A stretch of DNA of 51,220 nucleotides. It comes from Sphingomonas sp. Leaf412. Lineage in GTDB: Bacteria; Pseudomonadota; Alphaproteobacteria; Sphingomonadales; Sphingomonadaceae. This document shows, piece after piece, positions 34,636-45,241 of the stretch (the stretch's first letter is position 1; every line of letters starts with the position of its first letter). The notes below the pieces were generated by a model that saw only the letters and a program-made list of their open reading frames with translations, ran no database searches and had not been told where the DNA came from. The stretch covers positions 726,819 through 778,038 of the forward strand of contig NZ_LMQP01000003.1 in the NCBI RefSeq assembly GCF_001425405.1. The letters are read 5' to 3'. The position numbers were made by a program, and so were the translations under genes.

Positions 34636-35208
34636 GTGGATCATTCCAGCGGTAATCAAGGCAGCAACAGCATCCAGGCGTCGCTCGGCGGCCGCTATGC
34701 GACCGCGCTGTTCGAACTGGCGGCGGAGGCGAAGGCGATCGATTCGGTCGAGCGCAGTCTGTCGACGGTCCGGCGCGCGCTCGACGAATCGGCCGATTTC
34801 GCGGCGCTGACGGCGTCGCCGCTGATCGCGCGCGGTGCCGCGACCAAGGCGGTGCTGGGCGTCGCCGACGAACTGGGCGTGGATGCCACGACGAAGTCGT
34901 TCCTGGGCGTGCTGGCGGAAAACCGGCGCCTGGGCGAACTGCCGCGCATCATCCGCGCCTTCCGCGCGCTCGCCGCGCGCCACCGCGGCGAAACGACCGC
35001 CGACGTGACCAGCGCGCACCCGCTCAACGACGATCAGATCGCCGAACTGAAGCAGCAGCTGCGCCAGCGTGTCGGCCGCGAGGTGTCGGTCGACCTGTCG
35101 GTCGATCCGGCGCTGCTCGGCGGGCTGGTCGTCCGCATCGGTTCCCAGATGATCGATTCGTCGATCCGCACCCGACTCAACACTCTCGCGCAGGCGATGA
35201 AGGGCTAA
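34636..35208 (+). CDS. atpH: ATP synthase F1 subunit delta
   Basis: The 190-residue protein starts with GTG at 34636, after an AGGAAA about nine bases upstream. It has the delta/OSCP pattern: LGGRYATALFELAAEAKAID near the N-terminus, FLGVLAENRRLGELPRIIRA in the middle and LSVDPALLGGLVVRIGSQMID near the end. It joins the F1 head to the peripheral stalk. It is the first gene of atpHAGDC and is 3 bp from atpA. The F0 genes are not in the window, as is normal for alphaproteobacteria, where F0 and F1 operons are separate. Confidence 0.95.
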   Translation: MDHSSGNQGSNSIQASLGGRYATALFELAAEAKAIDSVERSLSTVRRALDESADFAALTASPLIARGAATKAVLGVADELGVDATTKSFLGVLAENRRLGELPRIIRAFRALAARHRGETTADVTSAHPLNDDQIAELKQQLRQRVGREVSVDLSVDPALLGGLVVRIGSQMIDSSIRTRLNTLAQAMKG

Positions 35209-36741
<1,533 letters not shown>

Positions 36742-36747
36742 GTTAGT

Positions 36748-36802
36748 TGTGTCCCCGCGAAGGCGGGGACCCAGTCTGGGCCTCCGCCTTCGCGGAGGCA
36801 CA
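36748..36802 (+). repeat. Palindromic repeat family R2, copy 3 (inside the atp operon)
   Basis: TGTGTCCCCGCGAAGGCGGG, then ACCCAGTCTGGG, then CCTCCGCCTTCGCGGAGG. It fills the atpA-atpG gap and ends 13 bp before the atpG start. If translated it would add a false N-terminus to AtpG. Confidence 0.9.
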
Positions 36803-36815
36803 ACGAAGGAAGACG

Positions 36816-37697
36816 ATGGCTAGTCTGAAGGCCCTCAAGGTCAGGATCAACTCGGTCAAGTCGACCCAGAAGATCACCAAGGCGATGAAGATGGTCGCCG
36901 CCGCGAAACTGCGCCGTGCGCAGGAGGCGGCGGTCGCCGGGCGTCCCTATGCCGAGCGGCTGGAGGGCGTCATGGCGTCGCTGGCCAGCAAGGTGACGGT
37001 GAGCGAATCCTCGCCGAAGCTGCTGGCGGGCACCGGCAAGGACCAGGTCCACCTGATCGTCGTCGCCACGTCGGAGCGCGGCCTTGCGGGCGCGTTCAAC
37101 ACCAACATCGTCCGCGCCGCGCGCAAGAAGGCGGAGGAGCTGGAAGGGCAGGGCAAGACCGTGCGCTTCTACCTCGCGGGCAAGAAGGGGCGCGTCCTGA
37201 AGCGCTTCTATCCCAACGGCATCGTCGCGGACCACGAACTGGGCCAGCACAAGACCCTGGGCTTCGAGCAGGCGCGCGAGATCGCGGACGACCTGATCCG
37301 CCGCTTCGAGGCGGGCGAGTTCGACGTCGCGCATCTGTTCTACGCGAAGTTCCAGTCCGCGCTGGTGCAGATCCCGACGGGCATGCAGATCATCCCCGTC
37401 GCGGTGCCCATCGACGCGGTGTCGTCGGCCAACGACGGCGGCGCCGCGGTGACGTACGAGCCGGACGAGGAGGCGATCCTCGCCGACCTGTTGCCGCGCA
37501 ACGTGGCGATCCAGGTCTTCCGCGCGATGCTGGAAAACGCCGCGTCGGAACAGGGCAGCCGCATGAACGCGATGGATAACGCCACGCGAAACGCGGGCGA
37601 CATGATAAACCGCCTGTCGATCCAGTATAACCGCACCCGCCAGGCCGCGATCACGACCGAGTTGGTCGAGATCATCTCCGGCGCCGAAGCGCTCTAA
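36816..37697 (+). CDS. atpG: ATP synthase F1 subunit gamma
   Basis: The 293-residue product starts at the ATG at 36816, with AAGGAAG a few bases upstream. The N-terminus [20 protein letters not shown] and the C-terminus [20 protein letters not shown] are the two conserved helices of the gamma rotor shaft, and the central [15 protein letters not shown] block is present. Gamma turns inside the alpha/beta hexamer and couples F1 to F0. A longer in-frame reading begins inside the R2 repeat and is rejected. Confidence 0.97.
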   Translation: MASLKALKVRINSVKSTQKITKAMKMVAAAKLRRAQEAAVAGRPYAERLEGVMASLASKVTVSESSPKLLAGTGKDQVHLIVVATSERGLAGAFNTNIVRAARKKAEELEGQGKTVRFYLAGKKGRVLKRFYPNGIVADHELGQHKTLGFEQAREIADDLIRRFEAGEFDVAHLFYAKFQSALVQIPTGMQIIPVAVPIDAVSSANDGGAAVTYEPDEEAILADLLPRNVAIQVFRAMLENAASEQGSRMNAMDNATRNAGDMINRLSIQYNRTRQAAITTELVEIISGAEAL

Positions 37698-39194
<1,497 letters not shown>

Positions 39195-39196
39195 GG

Positions 39197-39711
39197 ATGC
39201 TCGCGGCGGCGATGGCGGTGGCGTTCGCTTCCCCCGTCGCCGCCGGCGTCTCCCCGACCGTGCTGGCCGAGCGCGCGGCCTTCGTGGACTGCGCGCACGT
39301 TCTCGACGGCACGTTGCGCCTGACGGATGTCGAAGCGCTGGCAAGGGCCGGCTATGACGCGCCGGTTCGCAACGACAACGGTGTCCGCGCCGCGAGCCGT
39401 GAGCGCGAAGGCGCGGTGCGGATCGGAATGAACGCCGGAAAGCGCGGCTGCATCGTGGAATATGAAAGCGCGGCTGCATCGTGGAATATGAGGGCAGATC
39501 GTCCGCGGTCGTCTACGAAGCACTCGTTCGCCGGTTCGTCGCGCGCGGTTTCCGGTTCGCCGACGGCGCGCGCCGACCACCGAAAAAGGACTTTGTCCTC
39601 GATACGCTGACCAGCGGGGAGGGACCGATCGCCCTCGCAATCCTCGGTCGGCCGACGATGCGCGGTGCCACGATGTTCACGGTATCGCTTTTCCCGCTCC
39701 CCAAAGAATGA
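39197..39711 (+). pseudogene. Exported-protein gene between atpD and atpC, frameshifted by a 26-bp tandem duplication
   Basis: The gene opens at the ATG at 39197, with GGAGG seven bases upstream, and a signal peptide MLAAAMAVAFASPVAAG. The reading frame is intact to about residue 90 (KRGCIVEYE). A 26-bp unit is then present twice (39438-39463 and 39464-39489), which shifts the frame; the original frame then runs on in a different phase to a stop at about 39610. Removing one unit restores a single frame of 162 residues ending in the TGA at 39709-39711: CIVEYE continues as [15 protein letters not shown] and ends SLFPLPKE. The predicted product would be a small periplasmic protein with one Cys in each part before the break. 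No family is recognised. The lesion could be real decay, a phase-variable state or an assembly artefact. Confidence 0.8.
39438..39491 (+). repeat. 26-bp direct tandem duplication
   Basis: The unit begins GAAAGCGCGGCTGCATCGTG and ends GAATAT. It is present twice with no mismatch, followed by the first two bases of a third unit. Because 26 is not a multiple of 3, it breaks the reading frame of the surrounding gene. Confidence 0.95.
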
Positions 39712-39722
39712 GATCATCCAGC

Positions 39723-39977
39723 ATGCCGCTCCATTTCGAACTCGTCACGCCCGAACGCCTCGTCCGAAGCGAGGAGGTGTACATGGTCACCGTCCCCGGC
39801 AGCGAGGGCGATTTCGCGGTGCTGGAGGGGCATGCCCCGCTGATGTCGACGATCCGCGACGGCGACGTGCTGGTGCAGAAGTCCGCGACCTCCACGCCCG
39901 AACCGATCGCGATCCGCGGCGGCTTCGCGGAGGTGAACGCGCGCGGCCTGACCGTACTGGCCGAACACGCGGGCTGA
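39723..39977 (+). CDS. atpC: ATP synthase F1 subunit epsilon
   Basis: The 84-residue product from the ATG at 39723 begins [19 protein letters not shown], then [20 protein letters not shown] and [20 protein letters not shown]. This is the N-terminal beta-sandwich of epsilon. The C-terminal helical hairpin is short or absent, as in many alphaproteobacteria. Epsilon links gamma to the c-ring and regulates the enzyme. An upstream ATG at 39708 overlaps the stop of the broken gene (ATGA) and would add five residues, so translational coupling is possible. Confidence 0.93.
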   Translation: MPLHFELVTPERLVRSEEVYMVTVPGSEGDFAVLEGHAPLMSTIRDGDVLVQKSATSTPEPIAIRGGFAEVNARGLTVLAEHAG

Positions 39978-39999
39978 CTTCGTTCGGGCGCGGGCGCGG

Positions 40000-40018
40000 G
40001 CGTGGTCGCCGACCACGC
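40000..40018 (+). terminator. Candidate terminator hairpin after atpC
   Basis: GCGTGGTCG and CGACCACGC are 9-bp complementary arms separated by one base, 23 bp after the atpC stop. The stem would open to leave a small loop. No U-tract follows, so Rho or the R4 repeat just downstream may act instead. Confidence 0.35.
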
Positions 40019-40059
40019 ACCGCTCCGGCCGCGTTGTGCACCCCCGGCGGAACACATTC

Positions 40060-40152
40060 GTCATGCCGGGCCCGTCCCGGCATCCACCGGGCCGCATCCT
40101 CCTACATCGTCGATGACGCGGTACGGCGGACCCCGGAAAAGTCCGGGGTGAC
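40060..40152 (+). repeat. Palindromic repeat family R4, copy 2
   Basis: GTCATGCCGGGCCCGTCCCG leads in, and CCCCGGAAAAGTCCGGGG closes the element. The inner loop differs from the copy at 10115-10208. It lies between atpC and the convergent unknown gene at 40243. Confidence 0.85.
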
Positions 40153-40242
40153 GTCATCGACGCCGGCAAGGAACGCGACCCGTTCCGGCATCGATTGGGG
40201 CGCACATCCGCCGCCTCCGAACCACGCCCGGCCTGACGCCCC

Positions 40243-41241
40243 CTAAACCGCGTCGATCGTCAGATACACCGCGGTCTGGTTCAGCAGGATGTACGCGATC
40301 TCGCCGAACGTCACCGGCCCGGTCAGCGTCCCCGTCCGCTTCCCCTCCAGCTCGCCATACTGCCAGTTGCAGATGCAGTTGCACGAGAAGGCCGGCGCCG
40401 GTCCGCCCGTCGTGGCGATGCGCGACAGCCGTCCCGACAGGTCGTCGACCGGCTTCGCGAAGCGATAGGTCATGTCGGGGAAGGTCGGCGCGAACGCCTG
40501 CAACCCGCCGTCGGGTCGCCGGGTCAGCGCGACGTCGACCAGCGCGCCGTTATAGTCCGCGATCATCGGCAGGCGCAGGTCGACGCCCGCCGCGGCGACA
40601 TGGTCGCGCAACCGCATCGGTACGCCGTCGACGCGCATCGCATCGGTGTCGAACCCCGCCGTGTCGAACGTCAGGGCGGGGCCGTCGCCCGGTTCGAACA
40701 GCGTCACGATATCGACCGCCGCGAAATGCGTCGCGGGGAGGGAGGCGTGCAGGATCGCCGCATCGGTCGCGCTCTTCGTCCCCGTCGCGCCGTCGTAGAC
40801 CTTGGGACTGTCGACGCCCAGCCGCTCCACCGCCACGGCGGAAACCCAGCCCACCACGGGCCGGTCGAACAGGCCGGGCCATTCCTGCCCCTTGACCGCG
40901 AAGCGCTCCGCCGCGGGACTGCCCCCGGGCAGGATCACCGCGGTGAACCCGTTGGCCGCGCCGTCGCCCGCGAAACCCGGCAACGCGGTCGCATCGCGCA
41001 GCCCCTGCCAGGCGACGTCGACGACGTCGGGCAGGACATGCGCGAAGATGCGCGTCTCGTCCACGATGCCGCCTTCTTCCGCGCTCATGAAATAGGGCGT
41101 CGTGCCCGCGATCCAGCGCCCGCGGGGCAGTTGGTCGAGCAGCGGCTCGCATCCCGCCAGCAGCAGCGCGCGGCCGTCGCGGATCATCGCCGCGACCTCG
41201 TCGACCGTGAACATCGTCCGGTTGCCGTCGACCGCGATCAT
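40243..41241 (-). CDS. Unknown protein (perhaps DUF6976), with a CNCICN cysteine cluster
   Basis: The 332-residue product begins MIAVDGNRTMFTVDEVAAMI and contains LLLAGCEPLLDQLPRGRWIA and TTPYFMSAEEGGIVDET. Near the C-terminus, FSCNCICNWQYGELEG (about 285-300) packs three Cys in five residues, a possible metal site. It has no signal peptide or membrane helix, so it is probably cytoplasmic. The family may be DUF6976, but I am not certain of the name. It is co-translated with the upstream 82-residue gene (ATGA overlap). The function is unknown. Confidence 0.7.
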   Translation of the reverse strand: MIAVDGNRTMFTVDEVAAMIRDGRALLLAGCEPLLDQLPRGRWIAGTTPYFMSAEEGGIVDETRIFAHVLPDVVDVAWQGLRDATALPGFAGDGAANGFTAVILPGGSPAAERFAVKGQEWPGLFDRPVVGWVSAVAVERLGVDSPKVYDGATGTKSATDAAILHASLPATHFAAVDIVTLFEPGDGPALTFDTAGFDTDAMRVDGVPMRLRDHVAAAGVDLRLPMIADYNGALVDVALTRRPDGGLQAFAPTFPDMTYRFAKPVDDLSGRLSRIATTGGPAPAFSCNCICNWQYGELEGKRTGTLTGPVTFGEIAYILLNQTAVYLTIDAV

Positions 41242-41486
41242 GCCGCCTGCTCCTGAAAGATGGCGCGATAATCGGGTGCGGCGAAGCGCAGGTTGGCGAC
41301 GAAGAAACGGCGCACCTCCGCGATCAGGTCGGCGCGACGCGCCGGATCGCGGTCGTGCTGGTGCCGGATGCGGATCATCATCAGTTTCAGCGCGAGGCAG
41401 GCGTAGGACGGCTGCATCTCCCCCGATACCAATTGCCCCCAGCGCGGATGCGTCGCCGCCGCGATCGTGATGTCCTGCGTGCCCAT
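41238..41486 (-). CDS. Small unknown protein, partner of the downstream Cys-cluster gene
   Basis: The 82-residue protein from the ATG at 41486 (MGTQDITIAAATHPRWGQLV) is alpha-helical and charged in its second half (RIRHQHDRDPARRADLIAEV). An earlier in-frame start exists but lies in less conserved-looking sequence. Its stop overlaps the start of the 332-residue gene, so the two form an operon. I do not recognise the family. Confidence 0.6.
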   Translation of the reverse strand: MGTQDITIAAATHPRWGQLVSGEMQPSYACLALKLMMIRIRHQHDRDPARRADLIAEVRRFFVANLRFAAPDYRAIFQEQAA

Positions 41487-41607
41487 AAGCCCTCGTCCCG
41501 TCGGCAGGGGCGTAGACACAGGTTGGTTAAGGGAGGTTTATCACCGGACGCGAACGGCGCGGGGAGGGCGAGGGACACGTTCCGGCGGTAGGGCGGCGAT
41601 CGATCGC

Positions 41608-43776
41608 CTACAGGAAATTGTACGGGTCCACATCCACCGCCACCCGTACCTTCGCCGGCCAGTCCACCGCGGCCAGCCACGCCCGGATGACGTCCTGCAC
41701 GTCCAGCGCGCGGCGGGCATGGACCAGCAGGCGATAGCGATGCCGCCCGCGCAGCATGGCGAGCGGCGCGGGGGCGGGGCCGTAGACGTGCATCCCCGCC
41801 ACGTCGGGCGCCGCGCGCCCGATCGCGCGCGCGGTCTCCAGCGCGCTCCCCTGGTCCTCGCATGACACGACGATAGCGGCGTAGCGGCCGAACGGCGGCG
41901 CCTCCGCATCGCGCCGCGCCTCGGTCTCGGCGGCGTAGAAGGCGTCGGCGTCGCCCGTGACGAGCGCGCGCATCACCCCGGCCTTGGGCGAATGCGTCTG
42001 GATATAGACGTGCCCCGGTTTCTCCCCGCGCCCCGCGCGCCCCGATACCTGCCGCACCTGCTGGAACGTGCGTTCCGCCGCGCGCAGGTCGCCGCCCTCC
42101 AGCCCCAGGTCCGCGTCGACCACGCCGACGAGGGTGAGGTTCGGGAAGTGATAGCCCTTCGTCACCAATTGCGTGCCGACGACGATGTCGATCTCGCCCC
42201 CCTCCATCCGCGCGACGAATTCCGCCGCCTTGGCGGGGGACCAGATCGTGTCCGACGTCACGATCGCGGTCCGCGCCTCGGGGAACAGTGCCGCGACCTC
42301 GTCCGCGATCCGCTCCACGCCGGGGCCGCAGGCGACCAACGTATCCTCGCCCTTGCATTCCGGGCACAGCCGCGGGACCGGCTCGACATGCCCGCAATGA
42401 TGGCACGCCAGCCGCCGCGTCAGCCGGTGCTCGACCATCCACGCGGTGCAATTGGGGCATTGGAAGCGATGCCCGCACGTCCGGCACAGCGTGAGCGGGG
42501 CATACCCGCGCCGGTTCAGGAACAGCAGCGACTGCTCGCGCTTCTGCAACCGGTCGGTCAGGCCCGCGACCAGTTTCGGCGACAGCCACCGCCCGCGCTC
42601 CGGCGGTTCCGCGATCAGGTCGATTGCCTCGATCGTCGGCATCTCCGCCGCGCCGAAGCGGGAGGGCAATTGCACTTCGGCGTAATTGCCCAGCGCGACC
42701 TGATGCCGCGTCTCGATCGCGGGTGTCGCGCTGGCCAGGATGACGGGGCATGCCTCGAACTTCCCCCGCATGACGCTGACGTCGCGGGCGTGGTAATGGA
42801 CCCCGTCCTCCTGCTTGAAACTGGTCTCGTGCGCCTCGTCCACCACGATCAGGCCGAGGTTCGCATACGGCAGGAACAGCGCCGACCGCGCGCCCACCGT
42901 CACGCGCGCCTCGCCCGATGAAATCGCGCGCCATGCCCGCCGCCGCTGCGTCGATCGCAGGCCCGAATGCCACGCCACCGGCTCGCACCCGAAGCGGTCG
43001 TGGAAACGCTTCAGGAACGGCTCGGTCAGCGCGATCTCGGGCAGCAGGACCAGCACCTGCCGCTGGCTGCGGATCGCGGCGGCGACCGCTTCGAAATACA
43101 CCTCGGTCTTCCCCGATCCGGTCACGCCGTCCAGCAACGTGGGCCGGAACGCCGCCGCCGCGACGTCCGCGACCAGAATATCCGCCGCGGCCCGCTGGTC
43201 GTCGGACAGGGCGGGGGGCGCGTGGTCGGGATCGGGCACCGGATAGGGGCTGTCGATATCGACCTCGACCGCCTCCAGCGCGCCCGCCTTCACCAGCCCG
43301 CGGATCACCGCGTCGCTGACGTCCGCGATCCCCGCCAGCTCGCGGATCAGCCCCTGCCGCTCCCCGATCCGCTCCAGCGCCTGCGCGCGCTGCGGGGTCA
43401 GCCGGTCGGGCACGTGCCCGGTCGCGCGATACTCGATCGTGGAGCGCGCGCCCTCCAGCGCGGCATTGGACGACAGCGCCATCCGCACGACGGCGGCGGG
43501 GGAGGCGAGGTAGTAATCCGCGGTCCATTCCACCAGCCGCCGCAGGGGAGCGCGCAACGGCGGCGCGTCCGACACGGCCAGCAGGTTGCGCAGCCGATTG
43601 TCGCCGACCTCCGCATCCGACGGCATCCGTTCCGGCTCCCACACCACGCCGGTCAGCTGGCGCGGCCCCAGCGGCGCGACGACGATCGACCCCGGCTCCA
43701 CCGCCATACCGTGGGGCACGCGGTAATCGAGCGGGCCGAGCGCGGAATTCAGGACGAGGACGCGGGCGCGGGACAT
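41608..43776 (-). CDS. priA: Primosomal replication restart helicase PriA
   Basis: The 722-residue helicase starts at the ATG at 43776. The N-terminal DNA-binding domain contains LDYRVPHGM and PLGPRQLTGVVW. Helicase motifs are DGVTGSGKTEVY (Walker A, about 214), VVDEAHETSFKQ (DEAH) and ILASATPAIET. Zinc-binding cysteines follow in CRTCGHRFQCPNC, CHHCGHV and CPECKG. VGTQLVTKGYHFPNLTLVG and QVSGRAGRG complete it. PriA restarts stalled forks by loading DnaB. It is divergent from nagZ; the 121-bp gap at 41487-41607 shows nothing obvious. Confidence 0.97.
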   Translation of the reverse strand: MSRARVLVLNSALGPLDYRVPHGMAVEPGSIVVAPLGPRQLTGVVWEPERMPSDAEVGDNRLRNLLAVSDAPPLRAPLRRLVEWTADYYLASPAAVVRMALSSNAALEGARSTIEYRATGHVPDRLTPQRAQALERIGERQGLIRELAGIADVSDAVIRGLVKAGALEAVEVDIDSPYPVPDPDHAPPALSDDQRAAADILVADVAAAAFRPTLLDGVTGSGKTEVYFEAVAAAIRSQRQVLVLLPEIALTEPFLKRFHDRFGCEPVAWHSGLRSTQRRRAWRAISSGEARVTVGARSALFLPYANLGLIVVDEAHETSFKQEDGVHYHARDVSVMRGKFEACPVILASATPAIETRHQVALGNYAEVQLPSRFGAAEMPTIEAIDLIAEPPERGRWLSPKLVAGLTDRLQKREQSLLFLNRRGYAPLTLCRTCGHRFQCPNCTAWMVEHRLTRRLACHHCGHVEPVPRLCPECKGEDTLVACGPGVERIADEVAALFPEARTAIVTSDTIWSPAKAAEFVARMEGGEIDIVVGTQLVTKGYHFPNLTLVGVVDADLGLEGGDLRAAERTFQQVRQVSGRAGRGEKPGHVYIQTHSPKAGVMRALVTGDADAFYAAETEARRDAEAPPFGRYAAIVVSCEDQGSALETARAIGRAAPDVAGMHVYGPAPAPLAMLRGRHRYRLLVHARRALDVQDVIRAWLAAVDWPAKVRVAVDVDPYNFL

Positions 43777-43843
43777 GCGCGGCCCATATGGCGCGGGACG
43801 GAACGCGTTGCCAGCCGCGGGCCGCACCGGTTACACCGGCGCG

Positions 43844-44845
43844 ATGAAACCCGTCATCTTCGGCCTGTCCGGCCCCGTGCTGACCCCCGAGGAACGCGCC
43901 TTCTTCGCCCGCGCGCAACCCGCCGGCTACATCCTGTTCGGCCGCAACGTCGTCGACCGTGCGCAGCTGCGCGCGCTGACCGATTCCCTGCGCGACCTGG
44001 AAGGCCGCGACGACGTCGCGATCCTGATCGACCAGGAGGGCGGCCGCGTGTCGCGGATGAAGCCGCCCGAATGGCCCGCCTTCCCCGCTGGTCCCGATTT
44101 CGACCACCTGTACGAAATCGCCCCCATGTCCGGGATCGAGGCGGCGCGCGCCAACGGCCATGCGCTGGGCCTGATGCTGGCGGAGGCGGGGATCACGGTC
44201 GATTGCGCCCCGATCCTCGACGTGGCGCGCGACGGCACGACGGAGGCGATCGCCTGCCGGGCCTACGGCCACGAACCGATGCGCGTGTCCGCGATGGGCC
44301 GTGCCACGCTGGAGGGCCTCGCCGCGGGCGGGGTCGTCGGCGTCGTCAAGCACATGCCCGGCCACGGCCGCGCGATCGTCGATTCGCACCATCTGCTCCC
44401 CACGGTCACGGCTTCCGCCGCGGAACTGGAGGAGGACCTCGAACCCTTCCGCCGCCTCGCCCATGCCGCGATGGGCATGACCAGCCACATCGTGTTCGAG
44501 GCCTGGGACCCGGACCGCCCCGCGACCCTGTCCCCGATCGTGATCGCGGAGGTCATCCGCGGCCTCATCGGCTTCGACGGCCTGTTGATGACCGACGACA
44601 TCGACATGAAGGCGTTGTCGGGTACCGCCGCGGACAAGGCGGCGGGGGCCATCGCGGCGGGCTGCGACCTCGTGCTCGATTGCTGGGCGCGGATGGACGA
44701 GATGGTCGCGATCGCGGACCGGCTGGGCGAGATCGCGCCGCGCGCGCGCGAACGGCTCGACGTCGCGATGGCCAGCGTCGGCGCACCGACGGGCGACATG
44801 GCCGCGCTGACGGCGAAGCGGGACGCGCTGCTGGCGCTGGCCTGA
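43844..44845 (+). CDS. nagZ: Beta-N-acetylhexosaminidase NagZ (GH3)
   Basis: The 333-residue cytoplasmic enzyme starts at the ATG at 43844. GH3 NagZ motifs are PAGYILFGRNVVD, LIDQEGGRVSRMKPPEWPAF, VVKHMPGHGRAIVDSHHLLP (with the catalytic His/Asp loop) and GLLMTDDIDMKALSG, in which the Asp nucleophile lies. It removes GlcNAc from anhydro-muropeptides in cell-wall recycling, a step that in other bacteria feeds AmpC induction. Length is normal. It is not followed by scpA/scpB, which often accompany it in alphaproteobacteria. Confidence 0.95.
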   Translation: MKPVIFGLSGPVLTPEERAFFARAQPAGYILFGRNVVDRAQLRALTDSLRDLEGRDDVAILIDQEGGRVSRMKPPEWPAFPAGPDFDHLYEIAPMSGIEAARANGHALGLMLAEAGITVDCAPILDVARDGTTEAIACRAYGHEPMRVSAMGRATLEGLAAGGVVGVVKHMPGHGRAIVDSHHLLPTVTASAAELEEDLEPFRRLAHAAMGMTSHIVFEAWDPDRPATLSPIVIAEVIRGLIGFDGLLMTDDIDMKALSGTAADKAAGAIAAGCDLVLDCWARMDEMVAIADRLGEIAPRARERLDVAMASVGAPTGDMAALTAKRDALLALA

Positions 44846-44933
44846 CCCTGTCGCATCCGCCGGGGCGGTGCTGACATACCGGGACGCGCCGACAATAAGC
44901 GGCGGTCCGTGCCAAGGCAGTCCAACTCACCCC

Positions 44934-45001
44934 CGTTCGTGCCGAGCGTAGTCGAAGCATATGCGCCAGCGCATGTCCTTCGACTTCGCTCAGGCCGAAC
45001 G
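44934..45001 (+). repeat. Palindromic repeat family R1, copy 4
   Basis: CGTTCGTGCCGAGCGTAGTC pairs with CGACTTCGCTCAGGCCGAAC. The inner AT/GC-balanced loop carries GCGCCAGCGC. Confidence 0.9.
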
Positions 45002-45026
45002 TATGTGTTACAGTCACTCTTCACCT

Positions 45027-45094
45027 CGTTCGTGCTGAGCGAAGTCGAAGCACAAGCGCCGGCGCGTGGCCTTCGACGACGCTCAGGCCGAACG
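45027..45094 (+). repeat. Palindromic repeat family R1, copy 5
   Basis: CGTTCGTGCTGAGCGAAGTC pairs with CGACGACGCTCAGGCCGAAC. It is only 25 bp from copy 4, so this is a tandem pair of palindromes. The centre holds GCGCCGGCGC. Confidence 0.9.
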
Positions 45095-45127
45095 GGGATG
45101 GGAAAAGAGACAGGAAGGACCGCCATC

Positions 45128-45241
45128 ATGAACGACCGGACCAGCGCCACCCGCCCTGCCTCCCCGTTCCCGATGGTGTCCCATGCCCGCTTCCCCCACC
45201 GCTTTCCTCACCCTCGATTCCGTCGCCGCCGCCACGCCTGA
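45128..45241 (+). CDS. Possible 37-residue leader ORF overlapping the ABC-F start
   Basis: An ATG at 45128 has a near-ideal AGGAAGGA (45112-45119) eight bases upstream. The 37-residue product (MNDRTSATRPASPFPMVSHA, then Arg/His/Pro-rich) ends 59 bp inside the ABC-F gene, in another frame. The ABC-F ATG at 45183 has no visible ribosome-binding site. Leader peptides control some ABC-F resistance genes. It may only be a chance frame. Confidence 0.3.
   Translation: MNDRTSATRPASPFPMVSHARFPHRFPHPRFRRRRHA

Larger units (their letters stand above)
44846..45127. other. Intergenic region between nagZ and the ABC-F gene
   Basis: No gene is convincing here. Most of the space is two R1 palindromes back to back. 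The last 30 bases hold the AGGAAGGA ribosome-binding site of the small leader ORF at 45128. Confidence 0.6.

Noticed and set aside
36747..36815. N-terminal extension of AtpG (reads CPREGGDP...)
   Set aside because: This peptide comes from translating the R2 palindrome. The same kind of sequence precedes unrelated genes, and a proper start with a ribosome-binding site is at 36816.
39481..39711. Separate small gene starting at GTG 39481
   Set aside because: Its first residues repeat the end of the preceding frame because of the 26-bp duplication. It is better read as the tail of one broken gene.
44934..45094. CRISPR array from the two adjacent repeats
   Set aside because: The two units are long palindromes with variable centres, not short identical repeats with uniform spacers, and no cas gene is near.
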